DNA of 33,360 nucleotides, taken from Folioceros fuciformis (Eukaryota > Anthocerotophyta > Anthocerotopsida > Anthocerotales). Of the stretch, positions 1 through 8,835 are shown piece by piece (position 1 is the stretch's first letter; every line of letters begins with the position of its first letter). The DNA is taken from contig JBNGIO010005431.1 in NCBI GenBank assembly GCA_049999805.1, positions 1-33,360 of the forward strand, written 5' to 3'. Position numbers and translations under genes: made by a program. The notes under the pieces were generated by a model. That model was not told the origin of the DNA. It made no database searches and saw only the letters and a program-made list of their open reading frames with translations.

Positions 1-36
1 TGTTAAATATGGATTATTGCTCACAATTGTCCTACA

Positions 37-757
37 TTGTCAAATGACATAGTGGAAGAGGTATTGCTTCGAGAACCAATTAGATTGCAAACTCGCTATC
101 AAACCGTATGCAAGGATTAGCATGTCGTAGCTACATATGCAGGATTCCCTTATCGGAGCTTTCTCCATGCCTTGGAGTCATGTACAACATCACCTCTACT
201 ATGTATCCTTTCGTTTGGGTATAAAAACCATGATGACCAAACACATGATCACCTTAAGTGGAATACATTCCATTTCGAAGATAGGTTATTAATGTTTGAG
301 AAGTTTGTGTCCTCCAATGGACCAATGTATACAGTGGTGGTTAGTCCACGCTTTCACCATAGCGTGGTGCAACTTAACACAAAAAGTGGTTCACAATTTT
401 TATGGAATCTAGAACTTCCTCATGACCTCATGGGAAATGCTAGTGTTTTGTATATAGGTTCATAACCTTTTTGGTAGATTATCGGGGAAGGCTCTTGTTG
501 TGTTGTGATGGTATTTGGATGGTAGATGATGCTAGATGTGGGTGGATTAAAATTGCGGAGAAGTGGCCATTTATTCATTATTCGTGTGCACGTTGTGGGA
601 AACTTGGTGGTTTTCTTTCTAGAAATATTGCATGAGGGTTTATACTCACCCCATGTCATTGCCTGCGACAAGTGTGGGCATTCGTGGCCAAAGCTTCCTA
701 ATAGTATTACACAAGATAATTGGGAGTGTTTCCAACTTATGCCGAATTTGTTTATTT
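37..757 (+). pseudogene. F-box protein pseudogene (KIB/DUF295-like beta-propeller type)
   Basis: Reading from about 37, the frame gives an F-box-like start (LSNDIVEEVLLREPI) followed by TVCKD, then an in-frame TAG at 118-120 where F-box proteins normally have Trp, then HVVATYAGFPYRSFLHALES. The frame stays open to 465 (WNTFHFEDRLLMF, YTVVVSPRFHHSVVQLN), which looks like the propeller-like C-terminal part of plant F-box proteins. It then shifts: 471 onward reads LVDYRGRLLLCCDGIW and WIKIAEKWPFIHYSCARCGK in another frame to a TGA near 635, and a further shift restores SPHVIACDKCGHSWPKLP to 757. F-box proteins act as substrate receptors of SCF ubiquitin ligases. One nonsense codon and at least two frameshifts make this a dead copy. 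The F-box call is good; the exact subfamily is uncertain. The 5' end may lie outside the window. Confidence 0.6.
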
Positions 758-812
758 GAGATCAAGCCCTCAAAGTGCCCTAACTATTCACTATTAGAAT
801 ACTAAGCCATTT

Positions 813-2090
813 ATGAGAGAAAATATGATGTTGGCATCATATCGTATAACTTCTTCATCTTTTTTGTCATATGTTAGTATGTGTATGATACTTGAGGAGG
901 AGGATAAAACTCTTTTCCTTTTGAACTCGCTGCCTGAAGCTTACGAACAACTGGTTACAACATTGTTGTATGGTGGAGATGGCCTCTATGTTCTAGGAAG
1001 AACTCAGGAGAAGAAGTCTCCTGTCTTGCGAGGAAAAACAAGATCGAAGTCAAGGCCAAGGAAGGAAGCTCTAAAGTGTTTCTATTGCAACAAACCAGCA
1101 CACTTTAAGGAGGATTGTCGGAAGATAATTGGGGATTTGACACGAGAAAAAGACAAAGGTTCAGCTGATGCGAGCTTTGCCGAGACGTCAGAGAAGTTTG
1201 AGGAATTTGCCTTGAATGTCACTTGTCAAGACTCAATCCTTGATAAAGCTTGGCTGTTGGACACGGCATGTGCATGGCACATGTGTGCTAGGAGAGAGTG
1301 GTTTGTGAACTATTGAAAGATAAAGAGTTTTGTTCGGATGGGGAACAACACTTCATGTAAGACAATTGGAATTGGAGATGTTCGCATCAAGATGTACAAT
1401 GGAGCGGTTGTTACATTGACAGAAGTTCGACATGTTCCGGAGCTGCACAAAAACTTGGTGTCCCTCAAACAACTAGACTCAAACGAGTGCACATGGAGTT
1501 GCAAGAAGGGAGTCTTGATTGTGGAGAAAGCAAACAAGATTGTGATGCGAGCGTTGAAGGTCCACAACTTGTTCCGATTGGAGGGTCGAACTATTGAGGA
1601 GAAATCTTCAAGAGTTCTGAAGGATGTTGTCAGCTGTTCAAGCAAGGAGCAGAGTCAACAGGCGAAGCTGTGGCATATGAGACTCGGCCACATGTCTGAG
1701 AGAGGACTGTGAGAACTACAACGGAGAGGACTGCTAAAGGGACTAACTTCCACAAAGTTAGAGTTGTGTGAGCATTGTATGCTTAGGAAATACAAGCGTG
1801 TGATGTTTAAGAGTTCAATAAACCGTGCAAGTGGTATGGACTACATTCACAGTGACGTTTGGGGACCAGCTTTGAAAGCCTCGAAGTCTGGGGCATTCTA
1901 CTTTGTGTCAATCATCGATGATTATTCAAGGAAGACTTGGGTATATAGGTTGAAGGAGAAGTCAGAAGTTTTCCGCACATTTCAGTAATGGAAGACTCAA
2001 GTGGAGAAGGAGATAGGAAAGAAGGTGAAGTACCTTCGTTCTGACAATGGTGGTGAGTGTACTTCAAATGAGAGATGATTCACAATGTTT
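813..2090 (+). mobile_element. Ty1/copia retrotransposon fragment A (gag to integrase, truncated)
   Basis: Decayed copia polyprotein remnant. In order: the C-terminal part of Gag (UBN2-like, LNSLPEAYEQLVTTLLYGG near 930), a CCHC zinc knuckle (CFYCNKPAHFKEDC near 1078), an aspartic-protease motif (LLDTACAWHMC near 1255, with Ala in place of the usual Gly after DT), the pre-integrase domain (LWHMRLGHMSERGL near 1670, then CEHCMLRK) and the first part of integrase (HSDVWGP, later RSDNGGEC near 2039). Stop codons interrupt it at 1314, 1710, 1986 and 2077. The integrase catalytic Glu, reverse transcriptase, RNase H and both LTRs are absent; the sequence changes character at about 2090. The N-terminal part of Gag is also missing. 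It differs from element B in sequence, so it is a separate family or an older copy. Confidence 0.85.
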
Positions 2091-2688
2091 GACTCATCTT
2101 AGGCTATGTGTGGTGGCGAAACCCTAGGCATCAATTGCCAACGGGTTCCACCTTTAGTAACCACACTTATGCCACTGTTGTAGAGACATTGGGTTTCGTT
2201 CCCACGAAGGAGAGATGGGGTTCCTCGCTGCTGTGGATGGAGGGTCGAACTCAATCAACTCAATGACGGATTCGAGGTCTCCGCTCCAGCTCCAATCAGG
2301 CGTGGGACAGTCCACAAACCTAACCTGATGAGGGATGTAATGATTACGTCCAATCAGGGACAGTCCACAAACCTAACCTGATGAGGGACGTAATGATTAC
2401 GTCCGATCAGGGATAGTCCACAAACCTAACTTGATGAAACAAGATAATCTCTAAATTCAGAAACAACATTAACCGCCACTGACCTAATCATCTCAGGCGC
2501 TGGCAGGCTCCTGAATCTTCAAAAACAGGCCATACGGCAGTAGAGGGCGCCCTTCACTTGTCACAAATTCATTTCGCAACTATGACAACGGACAAATGTT
2601 TTTGTCAATTGGGGGCCCATCCAAGATTTCTGAATCAAGGTATACTCCTTTCCACCCACGACGTAATTTCCCTTAATCTTAAGGGAGT
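2091..2688. other. Unassigned spacer between copia fragments
   Basis: No long open frame and no recognisable protein domain. It contains the short tandem repeat at 2292-2440. It could be remnant LTR or non-autonomous element sequence, but I see no matching copy elsewhere in the window. Confidence 0.4.
2292..2440 (+). repeat. Tandem repeat, about 2.7 copies of a 53-58 bp unit
   Basis: Units start at 2292, 2350 and 2403. Each contains AATCAGG (GATCAGG in the third), then ACAGTCCACAAACCTAAC and TGATGAGGGAYGTAATGATT. The third copy is partial and diverges after TTGATGAAAC. The first copy carries a 5-bp insertion relative to the second. No coding sense. Confidence 0.9.
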
Positions 2689-2840
2689 TGGTGATTAGTC
2701 CCACATCATGGAGGCAGCTGGTTAAGATGCCGAACCCATGATTGTGGTGTGGTGATCAGTCCCACATCNNNNNNNNNNTTGTGGTGTGGTGATCAGTCCC
2801 ACATCATGGAGGCAGTTGGTCACATCAAGTTAAGACACCC
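2689..2840 (+). repeat. Duplicated element with GTCCCACATC core, interrupted by a gap
   Basis: Two near-identical stretches (TGGTGATTAGTCCCACATC at 2689 and TGGTGATCAGTCCCACATC at 2750) have a 61-bp period. The second continues, after ten N, as a further copy (2787) followed by ATGGAGGCAGTTGG. The motif TAGTCCCACATC is common near the ends of plant LTR elements, so this may be an LTR or leader remnant of the downstream copia element; that is inference. Confidence 0.6.
2769..2778. other. Assembly gap (10 N) flanked by a 27-nt exact overlap
   Basis: Bases 2742-2768 just left of the N run are identical to bases 2779-2805 just right of it. This suggests two overlapping contig ends that were not merged, not missing sequence. 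Confidence 0.85.
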
Positions 2841-3044
2841 TAGTTCGCGGCTAGGGCACAGCCGCGAGCTAGGGCATCGATTAGGGTGCAGCCGCCGGAT
2901 AGGGCGCCGGTTAGGGCGCCAACGGGGTGCCACCTACGCGCCAGCGAGGCGCCACTCGAGCGACACCTGGACGATAGTCGTTCATCAGCGGGGCACGAGC
3001 AAGGCAAGGATCTGGCTGGGTGCCGAGCGCGCTAGACAGACGTC

Positions 3045-3594
3045 ATGTTCAATATCAAGAAGTTAGATGGTACTAACTTCCCGTTCTGGAAAGAACAAGT
3101 GTATAATGTTCTAGTGCAGAAGAAGCAAATCAAGCCCATCAAGTTACTAGGAGTGAAACCTGTTAGCATGACTTATGATGAGTGGCAAGATCTAGATGAG
3201 CTTGGTAGGTCCACCATCAGGCTAACATTGTCGAAGTCGGTCTACTTCAACGTGAAAGACAAGACCACAAGTTACGAGCTATGGCAGAAGTTGTGTGACC
3301 TACCTATATAAGAAACAAAGTGCGGCTTCTCAGGTGCACTGGTTGAAACAGCTGGTGGACTTGAAGATGAAGGAAGGGAAGAGGATGTCCGATCATTTGA
3401 ACAAGTTCAATACCATTTTCAGCCAGCTCTCATGTCAAGGTATCTTGTTCCCAGATTCCATGAGAGCTATGTTTCTGTTGGTTACATTACCATAGAGCTG
3501 GGACACCTTTCGTACAGCTCTGAGTAATTCCGCTCCTACTAGTGGTCTTACCATTGTAAATGTAGAAGGTAGCCTGTTAACAGAGGAGGTGGTT
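3045..3594 (+). pseudogene. Copia Gag remnant
   Basis: Starts at ATG 3045 with FNIKKLDGTNFPFWKEQVYN, the usual copia Gag opening (a short start, then LDGTNFxxW). The frame breaks near 3300, where CDLPI meets a shifted YLYKKQSAASQVHWLKQL, and continues as MKEGKRMSDHLNKFNTIFSQL to a TAG at 3496 and on to about 3594. The nucleocapsid zinc knuckle expected next is absent. Gag packages the element RNA into virus-like particles; this copy cannot make an intact protein. Confidence 0.8.
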
Positions 3595-3643
3595 TAGGGT
3601 GGATCGAAGTGTGGCACTTTGTACTCACTTTAGATAACCACTG

Positions 3644-4668
3644 TCAAGGATCATGTGATTTGTGTAACAGAACAGCCAAGTGTTTTCTTATGGCATAGTC
3701 GGTTAGAACATATGTCTCAAAAAGGAATGAAGATCCCATCTCGTTTTGGTTACGTTCTTGCTTTTGACTTCTCCGATTTCTCCATGTGTTAGCATTGTTT
3801 GTATGGGAAACATACAAAGTCACCACATGGAGCAAGAGGTAAACACAAAAGTAAACCTCTTGAATTGGTTCACAGTGATGTTTGTGGACCTATGCCCACT
3901 GTATCATTAGGCGGTGCATCCTATTTTGTCACTTTCATTGATGACTTCTCACGCAAGGTGTGGGTTTATCCTTTGAGGAAAAAGAATGATGTTCTAACAT
4001 TGTTTCAGAAATTCGTTACCCTTATGGAAAATCAGTCTAGCCTCCAACTGAAGTGTTGAAGGACAGACAATGGGGGAGAGTATGTCTCGAAGGCTTTCCA
4101 GTCATTCTGTGATTATAAGGGAATCAAGAGAGAATTGACTGCGCCTTATACTCCTCCTCAGAATGGTGTGGCTGAACGGATGAACAGGCCCATCCAGGAG
4201 AGGATGTGTAGTTTGTTGTCAAACTCTGGATTGCCTAATGGATTTTGGGCAGAAGCAGTGGCTACTGCGGTGCATCTTATTAACAGATCTCCTAATAAGG
4301 CTGTGGATGAACAGGTTCAAGAGGAGATGTGGTCTGGAAAGAAGCCGTCATACAAGCATCTACGAGTGTTTGACGGCGAGGCGTACTACCATGTTCCGAA
4401 GGAATTTCGGGACAAGTTGACTCCCAAGTCCAAGAAATGTATTTTTCTTGGCTATGGTGAATCTGGTGAGATGGGATACCGTATGTGGGATCCAGAGGCC
4501 AAGATGATGGTTCGCAGCAATGACGTGTTCTTCAATGAGACCAAGATGCACAAGAAGCCTACTCCAACTGTGGAAGTGCAACGGGTGGTCTTTCAAGAAG
4601 ATGGATTTGACCGTCCCGCACAGGTTGAACATCATGATGTGCAGGAACAAGTATCTCCACTTGTATAA
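3644..4668 (+). pseudogene. Copia pre-integrase and integrase remnant
   Basis: Reads FLWHSRLEHMSQKGMKIPS (pre-integrase His pair), then HCLYGKHTKSP, where a TAG replaces a residue of the zinc-binding segment near 3790. The rve core follows: LVHSDVCGPMP, FIDDFSRKVWVYPL, a stop near 4057, RTDNGGEYVS and PQNGVAERMNRPIQERM, so all three D, D and E positions can be seen. The integrase C-terminal region follows (KKCIFLGYGESGEMGYRMWD). The frame is open from 4135 to 4668. The enzyme would insert cDNA into the host genome; the stops make this copy non-functional. Confidence 0.87.
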
Positions 4669-4677
4669 GAGGAGAGG

Positions 4678-5990
4678 GTGCAACCAGCTTCGGTCGAGGC
4701 GCTAGTGCTTCGTAGGTCAGGAAGGATCTCACGTCCTCTTGACAGGTATGTTGCATCTCTTGATTATGTTATGTTGACGGATTCTGGGGAGCCCTCTTGT
4801 TACCAAGAGGCCATGTCAGTGACTAACAAGGACAAGTGGGAGAAGGCGATGCAGTCACAGATGGATTCGCTCCACAAGAACCAAACTTGGGAGTTGGTTC
4901 GGTTGCCTAGGGGCAAGAAGGCGTTGCCATGCAAATGGGTGTATAAGATGAAGGACATGCCCCATTATGGCAAACCTAAGTACAAGGCACGATTGGTTGC
5001 TAAGGGTTTTAAGCAACAGCAAGGTATTGACTTTGATGAGATTTTCTCGCCAGTTGTCAAAATGACCACCTTGCAATGTGTTCTTGGTCTGGTTGCGAGG
5101 CACGACATGGAACTTGTCCAGATGGATGTGAAGTGGGCATTTTTGCATGGTGATCTCCAGGAAGAGGTATACATGCAGCAACCAAAGGGTTTCATTGAGA
5201 AGGGCAAAGAAAAGCCTTTATGGTGTGTAGGTTAAAGAAAAGCCTTTATGGTTTGAAGCAGGCACCCAGGAAGTGGTATTTCAAGTTCCACTCATTTATG
5301 CTTTCTCAAGGCTACAAATGTAGCGATGAGGATCATTGCCTCTATATGAAGCAAGCTAAGGATGGAAGCTTGCTCATTCTGGTCCTCTATGTGGATGATG
5401 TGCTAATTGTTGGGACTAACAGTGATGAGATTTCAGCATTGAAGTCAAAGTTGAATGGTCGCTTTGACATGACAGACTTGGGAGAGGCAAGCCATATTAT
5501 TGGCATGCGTATTCGTCGAGACAGACAGAAGCATTTGCTTTACTTGTCTCAGACTAAATACATTAACAAGGTGCTTCAACGTTTCAATATGGAGAAGGGG
5601 AAGGTATTGAGTACTCCGATGCCTCCATATGTGAAACTTTCGAGCAAGGATTGCCCAAGTTCTGCGGAGGATAAAGCTGAAATGGAGAAGGTTCCATACT
5701 CATCAGATGTGGGGAGTTTGATGTATGCAATGATTGTTACGCGTCCTGACATTACGTTTGTAGTGGGAGTGGTTAGCAGGTTTATGTCAAACCCTGGCAG
5801 GAAGCATTGGGAGGCAGTGATAGGAGTTATGAGGTACTTGAATGGTACAAAAGCTTTGTGCATATGTTTTGGTAGTGAAGATGCATCTGTCGTGGGATAT
5901 ACGGATGCTGATTATGCAGGGGATATGGACAAAAGGAGGTCCACATCAGGTTATGTCTTCATGTGCACTGGATGGGCAGTCTCATGGTGA
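4678..5990 (+). pseudogene. Copia reverse transcriptase (RVT_2) remnant
   Basis: 4678-5235 reads RRSGRISRPLDRYV, WEKAMQSQMDSLHKNQTWEL, CKWVYKMK, YKARLVAKGFKQQQGIDFDE and MDVKWAFLHGDLQEEVYMQQ. The frame then changes, and 5220-5990 continues with RLKKSLYGLKQAPRKWY, LYVDDVLIVG (the YVDD catalytic box) and DMTDLGEASHIIGM. The frame change coincides with a repeated AAAGAAAAGCCTTTATGG on each side (about 5209 and 5235). The early RNase H part YTDADYAGDMDKRRSTSGY is in the same frame near 5900. Confidence 0.9.
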
Positions 5991-6341
5991 TCGCGTTAGC
6001 AATTGTGCATAATGCTATCTTCCACAGAGTATGTTGCAGCGACTAAGGCATGCAAGGAAGCCATGTGGCTTGCTCGTATAGTGGGAGATTAGGAGATCAA
6101 GGTTGAGCTGCCAGTGTTGCATTATGATAGCCAGAGTGCTATCCAATTGGCGAAGAATCTAGTATTTCATGCGAAGACCAAACATGTGGAAGTCAAGTAT
6201 CACTTCATTCGAGAGGTGTTGGAAGACAAGAGGGTACAGCTTGTCAAAGTTCACACCAGTCAGAACCTTGTAGATGTTCTTACCAAGAGGCTCTCTACAG
6301 AGCAATTCGCACAAGCTCGAACACTCATGGGCATGAGGTAG
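5991..6341 (+). pseudogene. Copia RNase H C-terminal remnant
   Basis: After stop codons near 5988-5996 the sequence continues as STEYVAATKACKEAMWLARI, a stop near 6090, then LHYDSQSAIQLAKNLVFHAK, KHVEVKYHFIREVLEDKRVQ and SQNLVDVLTKRLSTEQF, which is the typical end of a copia polyprotein. It terminates at TAG 6339-6341, 32 bp before the polypurine tract. Confidence 0.88.
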
Positions 6342-6373
6342 ACTACTCTCCTATGAAAATAAATTGGCCTTTA

Positions 6374-6640
6374 AGTGGGAGGTTGTAGGGTTATTAAAGC
6401 CCAATGAACTTAGACTAATGTGTTTAGTCTAAGATTAGTGTCTAGTTAAGTACCATTAATTTAGATTAGCTTAAGCTTATCTATAGGAAGCTTCTTGCAC
6501 AGCTTCCTGTGTGCTTCTTGTGAAGCTTCCTAGGGAGCCCTTCTAGAGGGTATAAATACCCCCTTGAGCTCCCTTGTTGAGAGACCTTTTGTGAGAGTGT
6601 GACCTCTCTTTCTCCTCTCCTCCTTGCCTCCTCTTCTCCT
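6374..6640 (+). repeat. Polypurine tract and 3' LTR of copia B
   Basis: AAGTGGGAGG at 6374-6383 is a typical plant copia polypurine tract. The LTR then starts at about 6385 (TGTAGGGTTATT). A TATA box (TATAAATA, 6551-6558) places U3 upstream and a start of R near 6580. Several copies of GCTTCCT or GCTTCTTG at 6487-6535 may be promoter repeats. The 3' limit of the LTR is not clear because GC-rich repeats follow; 6640 is an estimate. Confidence 0.65.
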
Positions 6641-6882
6641 CTCCTTCACCATGCTCCTCTAGCGATTGTTCACATCCAGTCTGGGCTGCGGGAGGAGCCT
6701 GCACGGAGCTGTGGCACGGCATGGCCTGCACGGAGGCCACTTGGAGGTGCCTGCAGCATCCAGTCGACCTGCAGAACCTGCATAAGCCTATAGGAGCCAG
6801 ATCCGCGGCGGCGGCCTGCACGGAGATGAGGCGCGGCCTGTACGAAGGCAAGGCACGGCCAACAACGAAGGCGAGGCGCGGC

Positions 6883-6997
6883 TTGCATGGAGGAGAGGCG
6901 AGGCGCGGCTTGCATGGAGGAGAGGCGAGGCGCGNNNNNNNNNNTGGAGGAGAGGCGAGGCGCGGCTTGCATGGAGGAGAGGCGAGGCGCGACCAAC
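6883..6997 (+). repeat. 27-bp GC-rich minisatellite with gap
   Basis: Repeats of CGGCTTGCATGGAGGAGAGG followed by CGAGGCG, 27 bp per unit, with a 10-N gap at 6935-6944. Bases 6915-6934 are identical to 6945-6964, so the true copy number is unknown. Apparent ORFs here on both strands are repeat-driven. Confidence 0.9.
6935..6944. other. Assembly gap (10 N) flanked by a 20-nt exact overlap
   Basis: The 20 bases left of the N run equal the 20 bases right of it. The repeat context means either an unmerged overlap or collapsed repeat copies. Confidence 0.8.
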
Positions 6998-7034
6998 AAC
7001 ATAGGCGAGGCACGGCCTGCAATGGCAGATCCGC

Positions 7035-7195
7035 GGGGGCTTGCATCAGGCAGAGGGTCTAGAGGCGAGGCGAGGCTCGACTTGCATCAGGCAGAGAATC
7101 CAGAGGCGAGGCGAGGCACGGCCTGCATTCGGCAGAGAATCCAGAGGCGAGGCGAGGCACGGCCTGCATCAGGCGGAGGATCTAGAGGCGAGACG
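7035..7195 (+). repeat. About 41-bp tandem repeat (four copies)
   Basis: Units of CTTGCATCAGGCAGAGAATC followed by CAGAGGCGAGGCGAGGCACGG, four copies at 41-42 bp spacing, with small changes. It shares the GAGGCGAGGC core with the 27-bp array just upstream, so the two arrays probably have a common origin. Confidence 0.85.
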
Positions 7196-7280
7196 AGGAG
7201 CGAGGAGCAAGGAACAAGGAGCGAGGAGCAAGGAGCGAGGAGTAAGGAGCAAGAGGGACAAGAAGGGAGAAGGCAAGAAA
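7195..7280 (+). repeat. Purine-rich GAGGAGCAAG short repeats
   Basis: Irregular 7-bp units (GGAGCAA, GGAGCGA, GGAACAA) form a nearly pure purine strand, followed by a purine-rich tail to about 7350. No protein sense. Confidence 0.8.
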
Positions 7281-7349
7281 AAGAGCACCATGAGAGCACG
7301 AGGGAGGGAGCGCGTGAGAGCGGGTGGAGCGAATGGAGAGGGTGCAGTA

Positions 7350-7838
7350 TAGTACAGTAAGTATGTACGTATTTATGTATATAGGAGTGTATGAAGTAAA
7401 ACATTATTCTTTTGTATTTTCTTTTTAACTTGGTTTAGAATTTATTATTTTATGTATCATTTTTCATTATTTTTTCTTATTTTTTATGATGGTCTTAAGC
7501 CGGATATCCTATAACTATCTATTTTTGTAGTTTTTTTTTACACTTTAATGTGGCTTGCAAAGGAGCATGTTACCATATTCAAATTGTAATAGGTTTTGGT
7601 AACTCTTGTATTTATTGTTGAAGGCTTTTGATCTAACATGCATTCTCCATCCAGATACATTATGCCTGTTAACATTAAATGCGCTAGGACATTGTCACAT
7701 AAAAAAGGCTTCTAAAATCACATATTTTGACGTATGTTTTTATATTAGAGTTGGGATACTTTGTATTTCATTATTTTTAGTACTCAATTATTAAATTGAA
7801 TCTTTGTAACTTTTGCTTTTCTTAGGGTGAATTCAATA
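7350..7838. other. AT-rich spacer upstream of the Tigger remnant
   Basis: No coding sequence is seen. It probably includes the 5' non-coding part of the adjacent DNA transposon, but no terminal inverted repeat could be identified by eye. Confidence 0.4.
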
Positions 7839-8420
7839 TGCCGTGAGAATCAAGTAGTAAGAAGAAATTATCTTTGACGATGGGGCAAATGAAGTGGAGC
7901 TACTAATCGAGAGGTTGATGCTCATAGTGGAGCTAATAATCGAGAGGTTAATGCTCATAGTGGAGCTAATAATCGAGAGGTTAATGCTTGGGCTTCTCAT
8001 CAATTCAGCATGCTAGTTTCTGTTATGACCATTGGTCGAATTTTCAAGAAGGAAGATAAGTTTCGAAACATAAAGGATCATGAAGCTAACTCTAAACGGA
8101 GTAAGGATACATTTCATCCCAAGGTTGAGGAGGCTTTGTTTTCATGGTTTGTGACGATGGAAGGAAATGTCACTATCTATAACAATATGTTGTGTGAAAT
8201 GAGAAAACAATTCTTTGATAGATTACCATAAGCAGAAAGGTTGGAAAAACCACTAACATTTTCTCATGGTTGGGTCACAAAGTTTAAATATCGACATGGC
8301 ATCAAAGGTTTTGTGAAGCATGGAGAAGCTGCAAGTGCTGATACCATGAAAAATTTGTGATGATAACATTGACGATTGGCAAAAGCAAACAGTAACTGCA
8401 GAGTCTTGTTCTGGTGTTCA
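7839..8420 (+). pseudogene. Pogo/Tigger-type transposase pseudogene, 5' part (CENP-B-type HTH)
   Basis: The likely original start is ATG 7839 (MP, stop, then ESSSKKKLSLTMGQ). After frame changes, 7893 onward encodes three copies of an 11-residue repeat (SGANNREVNAH), then MTIGRIFKKEDKFRNIKDHE, FHPKVEEALFSWF and VTIYNNMLCEMRKQFFD, a stop at 8229, and FSHGWVTKFKYRHGIKGF with KHGEAASAD to about 8360; IDDWQKQ follows near 8373. This is the CENP-B/Tc5-type DNA-binding domain of pogo/Tigger transposases, which binds the element ends. The region that should hold the first catalytic Asp is not present. The 3' part resumes at 10791. Confidence 0.75.
7895..7993 (+). repeat. Three 33-bp direct repeats inside the transposase remnant
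   Basis: Units start at 7895, 7928 and 7961 and are nearly identical (AGCTAATAATCGAGAGGTTA core). 33 bp equals 11 codons, so the repeat keeps the frame. Confidence 0.93.
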
Positions 8421-8601
8421 AGTAGGTATGATGAAGGGATGCAAGTGAAACGATGTGCCTGTTGGTTCTTTGAGTGACAAAACTGTTTAAAGACTGAAAC
8501 GTGCCTTAATCTTAAGTGCATTCATCCCGTCACTCCCACTCGCATGCAAAGACCTCGCATTTGGAATCTAAAACCGAAAACCTGAACAACCTCTCGGAGA
8601 G

Positions 8602-8829
8602 ATGGCTGGCAATGCACGGTCAGGGCGCAAGAGGAAGCGCTCTGTAGAGAGCCGCGCTGAGACGAGCAACAACGGGCAAAATCGAATACGGCGGGGTTTC
8701 GGCCTTGCTTCTGCTCCAAGATGGTTGCTGAACTTGGGCAATCTTCTAGAGCCTGTTCTCGAGTCCATGGCGCTTGAGTATAGAGAATCCAGAAGACAGA
8801 ACGGTTGCGAGCCTGACAGTTCCAGATAG
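8602..8829 (+). pseudogene. Gene-like fragment of unknown origin (75 codons)
   Basis: ATG 8602 (context GAGATGGC) opens a 75-codon frame: a basic start (MAGNARSGRKRKRSVESRAE), then RRGFGLASAPRWLLNLGNLL and EPVLESMALEYRE, ending at TAG. It is more GC-rich than the AT-rich transposon around it and ends a few bases from copia C. LEPVLESM and the basic start faintly recall the N-terminus of CBP60-type calmodulin-binding proteins, but this is too weak for a name. It may be a captured exon or chance. It lies inside the sequence that splits the Tigger transposase. Confidence 0.3.
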
Positions 8830-8835
8830 CTATTC

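Larger units (their letters stand above)
3045..6640 (+). mobile_element. Ty1/copia retrotransposon B (degenerate, 3' LTR only)
   Basis: A nearly full copia order is preserved: Gag (3045-3594), pre-integrase and integrase (3680-4670), reverse transcriptase (4678-5850), RNase H (5880-6341), polypurine tract (6374-6383) and the start of a 3' LTR at about 6385. Zinc knuckle and protease are missing; Gag runs straight into pre-integrase sequence near 3600-3680, which implies an internal deletion. Many stops and frameshifts show that it is inactive. No sequence matching the 3' LTR was found 5' of Gag, so the 5' end has been lost. The GC-rich leader at 2820-3044 may belong to the element but has no recognisable primer-binding site. 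Confidence 0.88.

Noticed and set aside
6885-7195. CRISPR-like regular repeats
   Set aside because: The units are contiguous without unique spacers and the genome is a plant's; these are minisatellites.
6543-7404. Several long frames over the GC-rich minisatellites
   Set aside because: 27-bp units are divisible by three, so they keep frames open in any phase; no real protein.
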